Positions 32,401 to 44,374 of a stretch of 64,000 bases of DNA are shown here, piece after piece. The DNA is taken from positions 10,153,700 to 10,217,699 of the forward strand of contig NW_024736071.1 in NCBI RefSeq assembly GCF_018991925.1, given 5' to 3'. The notes under the pieces were generated by a model. The model saw nothing but the letters and a program-made list of their open reading frames with translations. It was not told the DNA's origin and searched no databases. A program made the position numbers and the translations under genes. Source of the DNA: Homarus americanus. Taxonomy: Eukaryota; Arthropoda; Malacostraca; Decapoda; Nephropidae. Position 1 is the first letter of the stretch, and each line of letters begins with the position of its first letter.

Positions 32401-35282
32401 TTTACATCACTATTTATCATTTCCACCACTTATCAGCTTACTCGCCTTACTCGTCTGTTCTTTTTTGCTTTGTTAACAGCCTTCATTTCCAGTGTTAGTA
32501 CGAAGTACAGTACATGTACCCGGAGAAACATTGGACGTTTTACAGAGCCACACAATAAGTTTCTTAATTCTAACTTTTCTAGTATAAGACTCATCCATCA
32601 TCGTTCCACCGGTGTTGATGAAAATAACCTCTGTCTTATCTATTTAATGAGTGTACAGGTCTTGCCTGGGAAATTCAGGTATATAACTTCGATTCAACTT
32701 GTAAAGTGATTACTGGGCAATATATTTCATAAAAAAAATAACAAAGAACAGACCAACCGCCAGAATGTCCAGTAAACTGTAAAGATGTGAAATAATTAGT
32801 CGAAGTCTAAATTCAAAATTAAATCCATTAAAAAAATTCTTGCACTTTCACACTCAGGCGAGAACAACCGAGAGCTAGGACGCCAAATGTAAACACTGAC
32901 ATGCATGACTCTCGCCAGTACAGTAGTGATACTCTGCACGTACTCGGGTCGGCTGAAAGGGAGCCAGTACATTTTAACATAATTATCTGTCTCTGTAAGT
33001 ATGAGTTGTAATGCTTGAACACTTGTCTATGAACAGTACTGCCACCGGAAGTAGTTATTCGATTTCCTGAATTTTTTTCCTCATATTCTCATCATTATGT
33101 TAAGTATTTTTGTATGATAACACCACAATCACTAGCAGGAGTGGTTCGACTTCGTTCATTTTTTCCACGTGTTCATATTATTATAGTAAGTATTTTAAAA
33201 GAGGCGACAGTAATTTTACTCCACATTTTCCCTTTACTTCAAAGCCCGTAAAATTGCAGATTACAACAACCAAAGAATCTGATAAAAAGATGTTACCTAA
33301 CCTAACCTAACTATCGATTGAGTGTAGTGAATTGCCGGAATTCTGTGGTTGCTGTTTACTGCAATATTACCCAAAGTCCTGTCCACTTTGAACAACTAAT
33401 ATTGGTTAAATTTGCATTTTCAGCCCCAACTACTGTTTCACCATAAATTCTTGTTTTTGCCAAGGTATTTGGGCTGATTCATACGAATTGGACCTTCTTT
33501 CCTTCCTAAATGAGTGGTTACTGAGTTGTCACCCCTCCCCCATCCCCTCCAACAATCTTTGCGGATCTGTGGGATATCGTGGGTTTTGGGTGGGGGAGAG
33601 CAAAAACGGAGGCTAATAGACAGCCAATCCAACCTAACCTAACCGAGTTGGAGCTGAAACTGCAATAATACCTAATATTGTTGGTAATTTTGTTCTTTAA
33701 AATACTCTAAGAATATTAATTTTCGATGGAAATGCTATGGAATAAATTATTTTTAGTTTTTCCTCTTTCTCCTTACATAAGACTCAATATATAAGTACCG
33801 GGTAGGTGTTAGCAACTACTAAATAGTAACCCCACAATTTCCTTCATCCTTCATGCACTGCTCACTACAGGTGATTTATGATCGTTGATTGAGAAAAATT
33901 CAAATAAATTAAAAAGTACTTATAATTAAATGAAAAGTTGTTGCCTCTTAAAATACTTACCATGATGGTAAGAACATCTGTGGAAAAAAAATGAACGACA
34001 TTGAACTAATCTTCTGGTGATAGAGTTTTCTTCATAAAGTACCAGTACCGTACAGTATTTTAAAAGAGGCAACATTTACTAGAACCTAATAGAACCTGAG
34101 AACCAACCAAAGAAACCAACATAACTTTACCTAACTTTCTAACTGGGGGGGGTGGGGGGCAGACCCCCTGCCATATTAATCAGAAAGTACGTATCTTGAT
34201 ATCTGTTAGAAATGAAAACAACTTTGTTGAAGTGTCATGGTGTGATTTTACATTTTTTGTGGACATTATAGTATGTTCGGACCGAGTGGATCGGTTGTAA
34301 ACAAACTGAGCAGACGACAACGAGCGATGACATGGCAGATTTTGGGGAGAAGTATTTACAGTAAATAATTAATTTCCTCACGTACCAAGCACATAGAGAT
34401 TATTTAGTGTCATATGATCAGTTTTGCACTGTTTTACCCCACAATTTCCCTCATCCTTCATGCCCAGCCCACTATAGGTGATTTATGATTGTAGATAGAG
34501 AAAAAAATTCTTATAATTTAAATAAAAAGTTGTTGCCTCTTGTAAAAGTCAATTTATAGTAGTGCACCGTTCTTTCTGTCTTTTTATATTAGGGCGCCGT
34601 TCATTCCTTCAGTGTTAGAAATGTTTTTCCTAATGTTTAGACAATTCTAAGACATTTTTCTTCTATGATATTTCTAATACCGAAAGAAATGCAACGTAAC
34701 GTATTATGAAGTAACTTAACCTACCCCTTTTCTGTGCAAAAAACAAACAATCATAGAAAATTACCAAAAACCAACCCAACCTAACTTAATTCATCCTAAC
34801 CTAACCTTAATTTCTGACAAAAATATCATAGAACGTCATTCTCTTTTGTCGGATCTCCAGTATGGCTTTCGCCAGGTGAGATTTACTGGTGATCTGCTCT
34901 CCTATTGCACCCATCTTCAGGGGTAGAAATTCGCCTTTTTTTCAGGTATCCAGCCGGACTAATAGAACCGTATAGTTACTAGCCCTTCCAAAATTTTACG
35001 AGACATTAAAAAACATTCAAATTTCAATAGTTGACATATACTGGGTAGGCCTCCTAGAAAGTTGTTTACTTTGACTCTTTATTCAACTTAAGAGCAAAAG
35101 GTAAATTAAATTCAAATTGCAAATACAGTACTGGCATGCACAACATATTATTATAATATGGATAATCTGTTTTCTTGTTTACTTTGTATCATTAGCTGAA
35201 ATTTATAAACAATTTTAGATCCTCTTAAAACACTACTGTACTGTTTGTATATGTAACTGCAAGTAATTGAGGGCTTTCTTCT
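32401..35282. other. No gene; AT-rich sequence with dispersed repeats
   Basis: No exon was recognised. A block of about 115 bp is present twice in direct orientation (about 33829-33948 and 34435-34548: CCCCACAATTTCC to AAGTTGTTGCCTCTT). Shorter inverted pieces containing AAAAGAGGCAAC occur at 33195 and 34061. Short AACCTAACCTAA runs occur at 33295, 33630 and 34780-34800. Confidence 0.5.
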
Positions 35283-36640
35283 TTACTGGATTTGGTCAAT
35301 AAGTTTCTGTATATGCTCCTCGTCCAATTCTTCGATATCGTCCAGCACTTCCTCTGTGCTGCAGCCATCTGTGTGGTTATACCCATCAACATGGGTGGCC
35401 CAAGTTGTTAAAAATCTGTTGATGGCTAGCTCTGGATTGAAGTTGCTAACACATTCTGACTGCAACTGGACCACATGGAGATTTCTCAAGTGGTCATCGG
35501 TGAGGCGACTGCACCAGTCTATCTTGATGAGCTTGACCTGACTGAAGCCATGTTCAGCATCAGCAGAACTGGTTGGAATGGACAGCAGGTCAACGAAATG
35601 GAGAAAGGAGCCACACTTTTTTCTGTATGATTCATTTCTTTGCTGCCAGGACAGTTTTGAAACAGGTGATATCTTACTCATTTTGTAGAGATAGCATTTG
35701 AGTACAGCCCATTCATCCTCCATCTTGGTTGGATCCACTTCTGCCTCTATGTTTTCTCAAAGAGTATGAGCCAGCTCTCCCACAGCGGTGTCTCCGAAAC
35801 CTTCATTCCCTGTGTATTCTGCAGGCCACAGCTTGAAATCCAGAATCCATGAATTTTGCAGAACTGTACTGACCATGTCAATAATTTTTTTCTTTAAACT
35901 TGAAATCAGAGATGTCAGCATATCATGCCTTGCAGCCATGAAGGCACTATTTCTATCACCCAGTTTTTCTCCTTGGAATATGGTAGTGTCACCTTCCAAA
36001 ATCTTCCTGGGCTTGTTAAATATTTATTGAGTAAGTCAACTGTGGCCTGAATTTCATTCATGATAGCAGAAACATTTGTTTGTCTGTGTTGAAACTGCTG
36101 TGAAAGGCGCCCAAGGCAACGCAAGATATCCAGGAGGAGGTGTATGTACATATACTTGATTACATCAGCACTGGTTAGAAGCATTGGATAGTTCTTAGCT
36201 TTTCTGGATGAGTCCTTGTGGTATGCAGGGTTCTGTATCTGCTGCATGTGAAGTACAATAGCCTTGTAACTCTTTTGTAAATTTTGTAAAACTTGTACCA
36301 CCCACACGTGTTGGAACCAGAAATGGTAGCTGACATATTTCACAAGCCCTCTTCACCATGCTCCTGTTGAGATAACTATTTTCATAGATTAGGTATATTC
36401 CTAGCAACAGTAGGTCAACCTTCTTGGCAAGTGGTAGATCCTTCACTGCATCCTTGTAAGCCAGTTCAAGTTTATTTGCAGTGCGGTGAATACCTTCCAA
36501 CTCTGACCGCTCTAAATCACTTTTCAACCGAGCTCTCAAGCCATTTTTGCAACCTGTCATAATAACACTGGCCCCATCTGTACCACTACCAACAAGCTTC
36601 TTCCTCCAAGTGTCACCATAATATGAATCTAATATACTGT
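35283..36640 (-). pseudogene. hAT transposase-like gene, C-terminal half (ZMYM/KIAA1586-like)
   Basis: The - strand reads through several frames. 36560-36195 contains TANKLELAYKDAVKDLP and LPFLVPTRVGGT. 36343-35915 contains PMLLTSADVIKYM and CLGRLSQQFQHRQTNVS. 35738-35283 ends with SIPTSSADAEHGFSQVKLIK followed by DWCSRLTDDHLRNLHVV, the hAT dimerisation region (usually S.AE.GFS..K.IK...RLS...L..L). Frame changes near 36195 and 35915, and a stop at about 35757, make it a pseudogene. Its N-terminal part appears at 38030-38530 on the same strand, separated by an RT fragment. Confidence 0.7.
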
Positions 36641-37119
36641 TGATTGTTCATATTGACGCTGCTGCTCTAACTTTTCTTCATTGTTTTTTTGTTTTTTGCT
36701 TGGTGTTGGACTAATATTCTTCCACATATCAAACAATTCCCTTTGGCGACTCACGGTGATTAATAATAATGTCTGTTAGTTAAACATCATGTCAGTACTG
36801 TATGGAGGTATTAATTGCACTGAGATCGCTGACTTCCTGGGAGCAGTAATGGCTCAACCAAGGTGGGCGCAACGACCAAATACGCGGGTTTCACGCTTGC
36901 AACACATGTTTGCTTTTGCAATGCTTTTTATAAACTGGGCACTAAACACTTCCTTATGGTAAAGCATTCTCAAAAATAAAAATTTTTGTTCAAAACTACT
37001 GCATAGCTCCTAGGCACTGCAAATTTGACATGCTAGTCGTCTGCCGGGCGATTAAAAAACAGTAAATTTCCAAGATCTACTCACCTTTCTGATATTTTGG
37101 TCGCCTCAGGTGGCCGGGT
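36641..37119. other. No gene recognised
   Basis: Presumably interior of the decayed hAT element. Confidence 0.3.
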
Positions 37120-37467
37120 GTGTGTGAATTTCTACCCCTGCATCTTTGGTCATCCTCTCATAGGGATTCTGGGGAAACTTACGTCGTGGCCCTCGACATC
37201 TCCAAAGCATTTGACAGGGTATGGCACAAGTTTTTGCTTTCTAAACTTCCCGCTTTTGGTTTCTCTCCCCCACTTTGCTTCCTTATCTCTAGCTTCCTTG
37301 AGAACCGATCCATGGCAGTTGTTTTCGAGGGATCTCTCTCTCTCTCTTTCTCTACCAATAGTGGTGTCCCACAGGGTTCTGTTCTTTCACCTACTCTCTT
37401 CCTTCTTTTTATCAATGATTTACTTCACACTACAACTAATTCTATCCATTCTTACGCTATGATATAG
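37120..37467 (+). pseudogene. Jockey-like reverse transcriptase fragment
   Basis: TYVVALDISKAFDRVWHKF, then SFLENRSMAVVFEGS and SGVPQGSVLSPTLFLLFIND are RT palm motifs in one open frame of about 95 codons. The following YADD box is lost (ends HSYA). It is inserted between the two parts of the hAT pseudogene in opposite orientation. Confidence 0.8.
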
Positions 37468-38029
37468 TGAGATTTTAAACATTGTTCTCTAAGTACATTA
37501 TGCACATAGAAGGTGTTTCGACTAACATACATTTTCATCTCAAGAACGTCCTCAGGAATGTAACCTGTTCGTAACCCGGGGACCCCCTGAGTACTAGTGA
37601 TTTAGAATTTGGGGGGTACAAATTATTTGGGTGTTACTGTATGTGTTGCTGCCAGTGGCTGTATATCACATAGATTGTTGTGTAAATTTCTTAAAAGGTC
37701 AGCATCTACCATGTGTTCCGGGGTAACTTAATCTTAGTTATGGAGATAGAGAGGAAAATCTAGCCGTTCTAAAACTATACTGTATACCAAGAAAATGTGT
37801 GCCAGTATTCTATGTATGATCTTCAAAAGTTAATGGACCAATATTTACATGGTAAATCAGAATATAGTTATTCCTGGTTGATACATAAGCTTGAGACAAG
37901 GTATGGACAAACCCTTGTTTTAATATCCCTCAGTGGTTTGCCCAATGTGTTCTGCTTTCCAGACAAAGATTTGGGTATCATCAAGAAGTAAATACTGTAT
38001 TGTTAATTCCCCAATCATACAACTGTATT

Positions 38030-38530
38030 ACTATGCCAAGTATTATGTAATTTACTATGTTATAACATCTTTCATATATTTCCCCATTTGGCAGTCTTCG
38101 CAAGTAAAAGTCTTCTGAAATGTGCCAGTTTTCACCATTTTTTGGAAACACATAATTTTCACGAGATACCTTAACAGGTCCCTTTTCTACCAAAATATCG
38201 ATTGTCGTGGTGTCCAGTAAATGTAGCCAGTTGGCTGAATCACATAGATCTTCATCAGCATGCCCGTTAGCATAGGTAGAACTGTCCATTTTAAAAGCCT
38301 TAGCATTTTTTTAGTACTTTCCTCTTCCTCGGCTTGAATATGACCAACACTATCACCATCACAGTCGCTCAGGTCTTTTTTTGCACTAGTTTTTGGTGTT
38401 TCTGAAAACACATTTTTCTAGGGAACCTTTCATTGACATTTTGATTTCTTCTCTCTTCCTTTTTTCTGCATTTTCCTCTACACCCAAGATGTATTTTCTG
38501 TATCTGTCTCTATCCCTGCTGGCCATGGTA
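38030..38530 (-). pseudogene. hAT/ZMYM-like N-terminal part (TTF-type finger remnant)
   Basis: From ATG 38525 (MASRDRDRYRKYILGVEE, Lys/Arg/Glu-rich) through one or two frame changes to DILVEKGPVKVSRENYVFPK and FYLRRLPNGEIYER. The last two resemble the segment just before the TTF-type zinc finger of ZMYM5/KIAA1586-like hAT transposases (DxLxxxGPxxx...FP...YYRxLxNGE). Broken by frameshifts. Confidence 0.5.
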
Positions 38531-38579
38531 TAATAAAAAACGAAGGCTGTGTCCGAGAGTAAAATAATGTATATCAACA

Positions 38580-39062
38580 ATTTCACAAAACACAAATCAC
38601 GGACAACTGGAGATTCAGAATTTGGACAACACTGACAGGTGACCTCACTCCTCTTCGACAGAGAACACAGTAAAGAATGACATTGTTCTCAGTCACCAGA
38701 TGCATTGCCTAACTGTGCTGGTCATTAATCATTCAGGTGGTCTCCTGAATCTGGGTGGTAAGGTGAGGTCAGCTTAATGCTGTCACTAATTCTGGTGTTG
38801 GGTGAGGTAAGGGCAACGGGGTAGCGTGGGGCCCGGGGCAGTTGCACCGGTTTCCATACCCTAGGGATGGCTCTGCTTGTGTGGAAAATGAAAAAAGTGA
38901 TCATAGTGTTGGATATATTTTCAGCCCTTTCACTATCCCTGCATTGGATTGTATGGAGTAGAGCGGCTGAACATATTCTTTTACTGGTAGGTCATGCTGG
39001 CCTTATATTTAGACCTAAAAGATCCTGATTGGACAGCCATGATTTTGAGAATCAGTTATTGA
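38580..39062. other. No gene recognised
   Basis: Unremarkable sequence before the minisatellite. Confidence 0.4.
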
Positions 39063-39833
39063 TTCATCTCAATAGAAAGATTTGTAAATAAACATGTGTA
39101 ATACTGTGTTAATCTCAATAGAAGGATTTGTAAATAAACATGTGTAATACTGTGTTAATCTCAATAGAAAGATTTGTAAATAAACATGTGTAATACTGTG
39201 TTAATCTCAATAGAAAGATTTGTAAATAAACATGTGTAATACTGTGTTAATCTCAATAGAAAGATTTGCAAATAAACATGTGTAATACTATGTGTTAATC
39301 TCAATAGAAAGATTTGTAAATAAACATGTGTAATACTGTGTTAATCTCAATAGAAGGATTTGTAAATAAACATGTGTAATACTGTGTTAATCTCAATAGA
39401 AAGATTTGTAAATAAACATGTGTAATACTGTGTTAATCTCAATAGAAAGATTTGTAAATAAACATGTGTAATACTGTGTTAATCTCAATAGAAAGATTTG
39501 CAAATAAACATGTGTAATACTATGTGTTAATCTCAATAGAAAGATTTGTAAATAAACATGTGTAATACTGTGTTAATCTCAATAGAAGGATTTGTAAATA
39601 AACATGTGTAATACTGTGTTAATCTCAATAGAAAGATTTGCAAATAAACATGTGTAATACTGTGTTAATCTCAATAGAAAGATTTGTAAATAAACATGTG
39701 TAATACTGTGTTAATCTCAATAGAAAGATTTGTAAATAAACATGTGTAATACTGTGTTAATCTCAATAGAAAGATTTGTAAATAAACATGTGTAATACTG
39801 TGTTAATCTCAATAGAAAGATTTGCAAATAAAT
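39063..39833. repeat. 46-bp minisatellite, 17 copies, with five-unit higher-order pattern
   Basis: The unit starts AATCTCAATAGAAAGATTTG and continues TAAATAAACATGTGTAATAC TGTGTT. Copies 2, 7 and 12 share GAAGG. Copies 5 and 10 share GCAAAT with a longer CTATGTG junction. Copies 13 and 17 have GCAAAT only. The variants therefore recur every five units over the first twelve copies. Confidence 0.95.
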
Positions 39834-39902
39834 ATGTGTCTTCTATTTTTATCTTTAGTTAAATAGTTTTTTTTTATAATTTACTGTGGATTTATTTTAA
39901 TA

Positions 39903-40767
39903 CAGTGGTCCCTCGGTTAACGAACGGTTTGATTAACAAAATTTCGGTTAACGAATTACCTCCCATAAGGATCTTCAATTCGGTTAACGAACAAAACTTC
40001 GATTAACGTAATCCTTACGACAAACACGTTTTGTTGTGAGCATCAGCTGATGGGCTAGTCTGCCTATTCAGTAATCTGTTCTATGTTTTCATTCGTTTCC
40101 AGTGGAGTAAATATCAAGAAAGTTGCACTCTTTTATTATTTTTTGCATTTTTTATATTAAAATTATTAGTCATTTTAAAATTTAGTTAACATATTCATAA
40201 TATATGCAGTACAGGGAACTAGTTTTTTGTGCCCCCATCAGCCCCTTGACTCATCCACTAGGTGTTAGTTTGGCTTTGTTTACAGTGGAGTGAACATCGA
40301 TTTTGTTGGTGTCTTGAATAATTTTGCATTTTTACATTAAAATTATTGGTCATTCTGAAATTTAGTTAACATATTGATAATATATAGCACAGTGCAGTGT
40401 TGATTTAAATAAAATAATCTTGAATTATACCAAGTGAACTTAAAATTTTATTGGTGAAATTACTGCATCAAGCATGGGTCCCCTGAAAGGTGATTTCTCC
40501 TCCATTCCCACTTCCTTCTCTTCTCCCTTCTCCTCCACCCCCACTTCTAATTCCCTTCATCATCATCAACCAGGAACCTTCTACATACACACCTCAAAGT
40601 AAGTGTACTTTACTGCGTTTTTTTTTTACTTTGTATTTACTTTTCTGTGAGCTGGAACCAATTACAGTACCCAATATCCCATTGAAACAATGGATTCGGT
40701 TAACGAAATTTTTGGTTGACGAACGACTCTGTGGAACGAATTGTGTTCGTTAACCGAGGGACCACTG
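39903..40767. mobile_element. Tigger/pogo non-autonomous element (family 1), 865 bp
   Basis: The ends CAGTGGTCCCTCGGTTAACG and its complement at 40748-40767 are near-perfect inverted repeats flanked by TA (39901-39902, 40768-40769). No transposase. A second copy of the family starts at 58978. Confidence 0.92.
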
Positions 40768-40995
40768 TATTTGAGACAATTAAAAAATTTGTTGTTTCAT
40801 TTTACTTTCAGTACCTGAGTACTTTATGAATGAGATGCTTTTTTTACTTCTGATTGAGTATATTGAACTTTGGATACTTTTACTTCTACTTCTACTTCAG
40901 TTACATTTTGCTAATGTAACAATACTTTCACTTAAGTAACAAAGTCTGGTACAGAAAAATGGAATGACTCCAATCAGTCTTGGATTTTATATATA

Positions 40996-41598
40996 CAGTA
41001 TAGTCTCAATTTACGCGGATTTCCTTTACGCGGTTGGTCATTTACGCGGCACCTGGTCAGACGCGGCAATTACTAGTTACGCGGTACATTCCATCATTTA
41101 CGCGGGAAGCGGCGCTGGCAGGGTGCGCGCTAGGTTACCCAGTCAACAAAACATTACCGAGTTCTTCACCCGCCACCCACCACAGCCAGCCCAAGTCAGT
41201 GATAGTGACAGTGAGGATATGGACTTTGAGGGGTTTGACAAAGAGGCCCTGCTAGCCTCTGTGGTGGATAGTGATACAGGTGAGGGCCAATAATCTGCCC
41301 TCTGCCTCGAAACCAACCCCTCATCCCCGTGTGCCCAGCCACTTCTACTAACGTAAGTGTTAAAAAACCTAATATTATTGATATTTCTCTTAAATATTAA
41401 TTTTGTTTGCATACCATCATAAAATTAAGATGTTATTTTTACTACAACGTACGTATTGTGTCGGAAAAAGGGTAGTATGGCGGTCGGCTCAGTCTCTATT
41501 TCAATTAATCCCATATGTTCTGTTATTTTGTTTACGCGTTTCTCGTTTTATGCGGACCTCCATGGGTTTAATTGACAGTGTAAAACGAGACTATACTG
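40996..41598 (+). mobile_element. Tigger/pogo deletion derivative (family 2) with C-terminal transposase remnant
   Basis: The TIRs CAGTATAGTCTC...GAGACTATACTG are flanked by TA (40994-40995, 41599-41600). Inside, an open frame to the stop at 41291 ends with SQQNITEFFTRHPPQPAQ, then an acidic SDSDSEDMDFEGF tail. This looks like the C-terminus of a pogo-type transposase, including a PCNA-binding-like Qxx[I]xxFF motif. Confidence 0.88.
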
Positions 41599-41809
41599 TA
41601 ATGTATTAGAGGTTTTTGTACTAAAAGAGTGAGTTTGATGATGGATTTGGTAAGTTTGGTGACTAATATGACTACAGTGGTATATTAACTGACAGAACAG
41701 GCTCTTTTATTAGATTATTTAAAGATTTATGTTAAAGGTTTACTATAGACCACCCACCACTGTGTGCTGTACTGTACTGATGACTCTCTTAATGTTTCAG
41801 TGATGAGTC

Positions 41810-42013
41810 ATGACAGTGACAGTCAAAGCAGAACATGTGTATCAGGAGCCAGTGGAGGTTGTAGCAGTTACTCATCTTAGCAAATATCCAAATGAGTATG
41901 ACCCAAATATCCTTTCCTGTGCTGTCTTAGAGAGAAAAATAGACGGAGATGGACAGACATACACAAAGAGAGTAGCTGCTGTTCGAAATGTTTTGCCTTC
42001 AATCTTTAGAAGG
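41810..42013 (+). CDS. PRELID2: PRELI domain-containing protein 2, exon 1
   Basis: 68 codons from ATG 41810 to the GTAGGT donor at 42014 (phase 0). It starts MTVTVKAEHVYQ and contains HLSKYPNEYDPNILSC, ERKIDGDGQTYTKRVA and NVLPSIFRR, which follow the PRELID2 N-terminus of vertebrates closely (KYPNP...; xxxNVxPEILRK). PRELI/MSF1-family proteins bind and shuttle phospholipids such as phosphatidic acid in the mitochondrial intermembrane space, usually with TRIAP1; PRELID2 itself is little studied. An AATGTTTCAG acceptor-like site lies nine bases before the ATG, so a 5' UTR intron is possible. Intron 1 (4.3 kb) contains Tigger elements. Confidence 0.9.
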
Positions 42014-42381
42014 GTAGGTCCCATTTTACTTAACCTTAGTGTTATGGATGATGATGATAATATGTTCTAATATATTTTCTATTATATTCAGTACATTCAT
42101 CATGCAAGTTTATAATTTGATTACCATGTACAGCATATAAACTATGCAGGCACACGGCTCAGCATGTTTGTATACCAGTGGTTCCCAAATTGGGGGGGGG
42201 GGGTGCAAGGTTGGTAAGGGGTGGTGAGGCCATATAAAAAACATCTACCTGTACTGTATACTATTCACATCCTTTTTTCTTTATAATGAAATTTTCAATA
42301 AAATTCTTAGTATATTTCAATTTTCCCCTATGCATGAGATACGTGGATTAAATAATTACCAGCTAGTTGATCTTGAAAGTA
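42014..42381 (+). other. PRELID2 intron 1, proximal part
   Basis: No feature other than a G9 run near 42192. Confidence 0.5.
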
Positions 42382-43790
42382 CAGTATACAGCTACTCCTC
42401 GACTTCCAATCTACTCGACATATGACCACCCGCACATACGACCGCTGCAGTCAGTACCAAAATTTTTTCAAATGATGTGCGTATTTTCTAGGAACGAAAC
42501 GTTTCCGTCCCGTACAAGAGCATCGCGTGGGCTGGATCGCCTCGTGGCTACAGCATCCACGCCGTAGAGCGCTCAGTTGGTGTTTGGCTGTTGTTGTTGT
42601 CGGTATTGATCACGCTGTGTACTGACAATATTTTCGTTTCTAATTCACTTTAGAATGACTGGCAAGCATAGAAGTGAGAGTTCTGGTGGTGCTCAGAAGA
42701 AAAGGAGCCAGTCAGTTACTTTTGAGATGAAAATGAAGATAATAATGCAATATGAAAATGGAAAAACGGTAGCAACCATTTCACGCGACCTAGGCTTCTT
42801 TCACTCGACGATATCGACAATTTTGAAGGACAAGGAACGAATTCGTGAGGTAGTGAAAGGATCAGCACCTATAAAGGGTACAATAATAACGAAAAAAAGA
42901 CACAATCCTATTCATGAGATGGAAAAATTACTTGTGATATGGATGGAAGATCAAATACAAAAGCGTGTACCCTTAAGCCTTCTTACCATACAGGCTAAGG
43001 CAAGAAGCCTTTTCGAAAGCCTGAAGGTGCTGGCAGGAGATGAGTGCGACCAAACCTTCACAGCAAGTCATGGGTGGTTCCAAAGGTTTTAGAACCATTA
43101 CAATTTGCATAGTGTAAAGGTAAGTGGAGAGGCAGCAAGTACCTAGATCGTGTCATCGTGGAGGGAAATTATTTGCCTGAGCAAATATTTAATGTGGATA
43201 AAACTGGCTTATTCTGGAAGCGCATGCCAGAACAGACATACATCCACAAAGAGGAGAAAACCATGCCGGGATTCAAGGCTTTCAAGGACCGAATCACACT
43301 TCTGTTGGGGGGGAATGTAGCTGGTTTCAATATAAAGCCCTTCATGATATATCATTCAGAGAACCCAAGGGCTTTTAAACATGTCAGCAAGCACACACTG
43401 CCAGTGTTTTATCGCAGTAATAAGAAAGCATGGATGACCCTCGTACTGTTTGAGGATTGGTTCCTGACTTGTTTCATTCCACGAGCCAAGGAGTATTGTC
43501 TGCAACAAGGGATTGCGTTCAAGATTTTATTAATTTTGGATAATGCTCCGGGACACCTACCACACCTGGACGACCTGCACCCTGATGTTAAGGTAGTCTA
43601 CATTCCACCTAACACTACCTCCATCATCCAACCCATGGATCAAGGTGCTATTGCTGCTTTTAAAGCGCATTACTTACGTACGACCTTCTCTCAGGCTGTT
43701 GCTGCTACTGAAGGTGAGAAAACGCTCCGAGAGTTTTGGAAGGACTACAACATTTTGAAATGTATAAAGAACATAGCTGCAGCATATAAC
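42382..43790 (+). pseudogene. Tigger transposase, near complete but broken (family 3)
   Basis: After a CAGTATACAGCTACTCC end, ATG 42655 opens MTGKHRSESSGGAQKKRSQS, then a CENP-B-type helix-turn-helix (KMKIIMQYENG..VATISRDLG) and a second DNA-binding region to 43089, where a stop interrupts GWFQRF. After a frame change, 43158-43790 carries the DDE catalytic part: FNVDKTGLFWK (first Asp), LILDNAPGH (second), PMDQGAIAAFK (third), as in Tigger/pogo DDD transposases. Near 43790 the frame runs into unrelated sequence. It is sense-oriented in PRELID2 intron 1. At least one stop and one frameshift make it inactive. Confidence 0.9.
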
Positions 43791-44155
43791 TTGCATTGCT
43801 GGAATCCTTGTAAGATAGTGATTAATTTGAGTATAAACTTCACATAGTTTGCACGAAAGATAAAAACTTTGGTCCTTTAGTGTTGTACATTTGAATACAA
43901 AGTGTGTACAGTACAGTAATATGTTACTCAAAATCATGGCTTTTTCACATTTAATTTATACCCTGGATTTAATATTTATTTAATTTAAGTTTCTAGCAGT
44001 CCATGGTGCTTTAGAGGCACAGGAGGTGTATAATTAGTGGGTCAGAGGTGTATTATTGAATTATTATTACGTGACCTCAGTTGGTCCGGCAAAACGGATA
44101 ATCCGGCAAGTCTTTGGAACCAAGGGTGCCGGAAAATCGGTGGTGAACAGTATTT
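43791..44155. mobile_element. Terminal part of Tigger family 4
   Basis: TTGCATTGCTGGAATCC through to the end GTGCCGGAAAATCGGTGG matches, partly in inverted orientation, the ends of the composite element at 53968-58816. It is fused to the transposase at about 43790. Confidence 0.6.
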
Positions 44156-44374
44156 TCTTTTGATGGCTTTCTTGGATTTGTGATTCGTCTGGTCTGTACT
44201 TCCTTTCTCTCTTCCTGATATCTAAGGCACACATTCTATTAGTGCTACCTCAAGGATTTCTATAAATTTTTGCCATGACTCTTCTCTATCTGTTTCTTTC
44301 TTATAATATTCCCTGGGTTAGTCTTTGTAGTTTTACCCTCATGTGCTGGTAATTCTCATGGTTTATTATCAGTA

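Noticed and set aside
39063..39833. Possible CRISPR-like array
   Set aside because: Units are contiguous 46-bp tandem repeats with no unique spacers, in a eukaryotic context.
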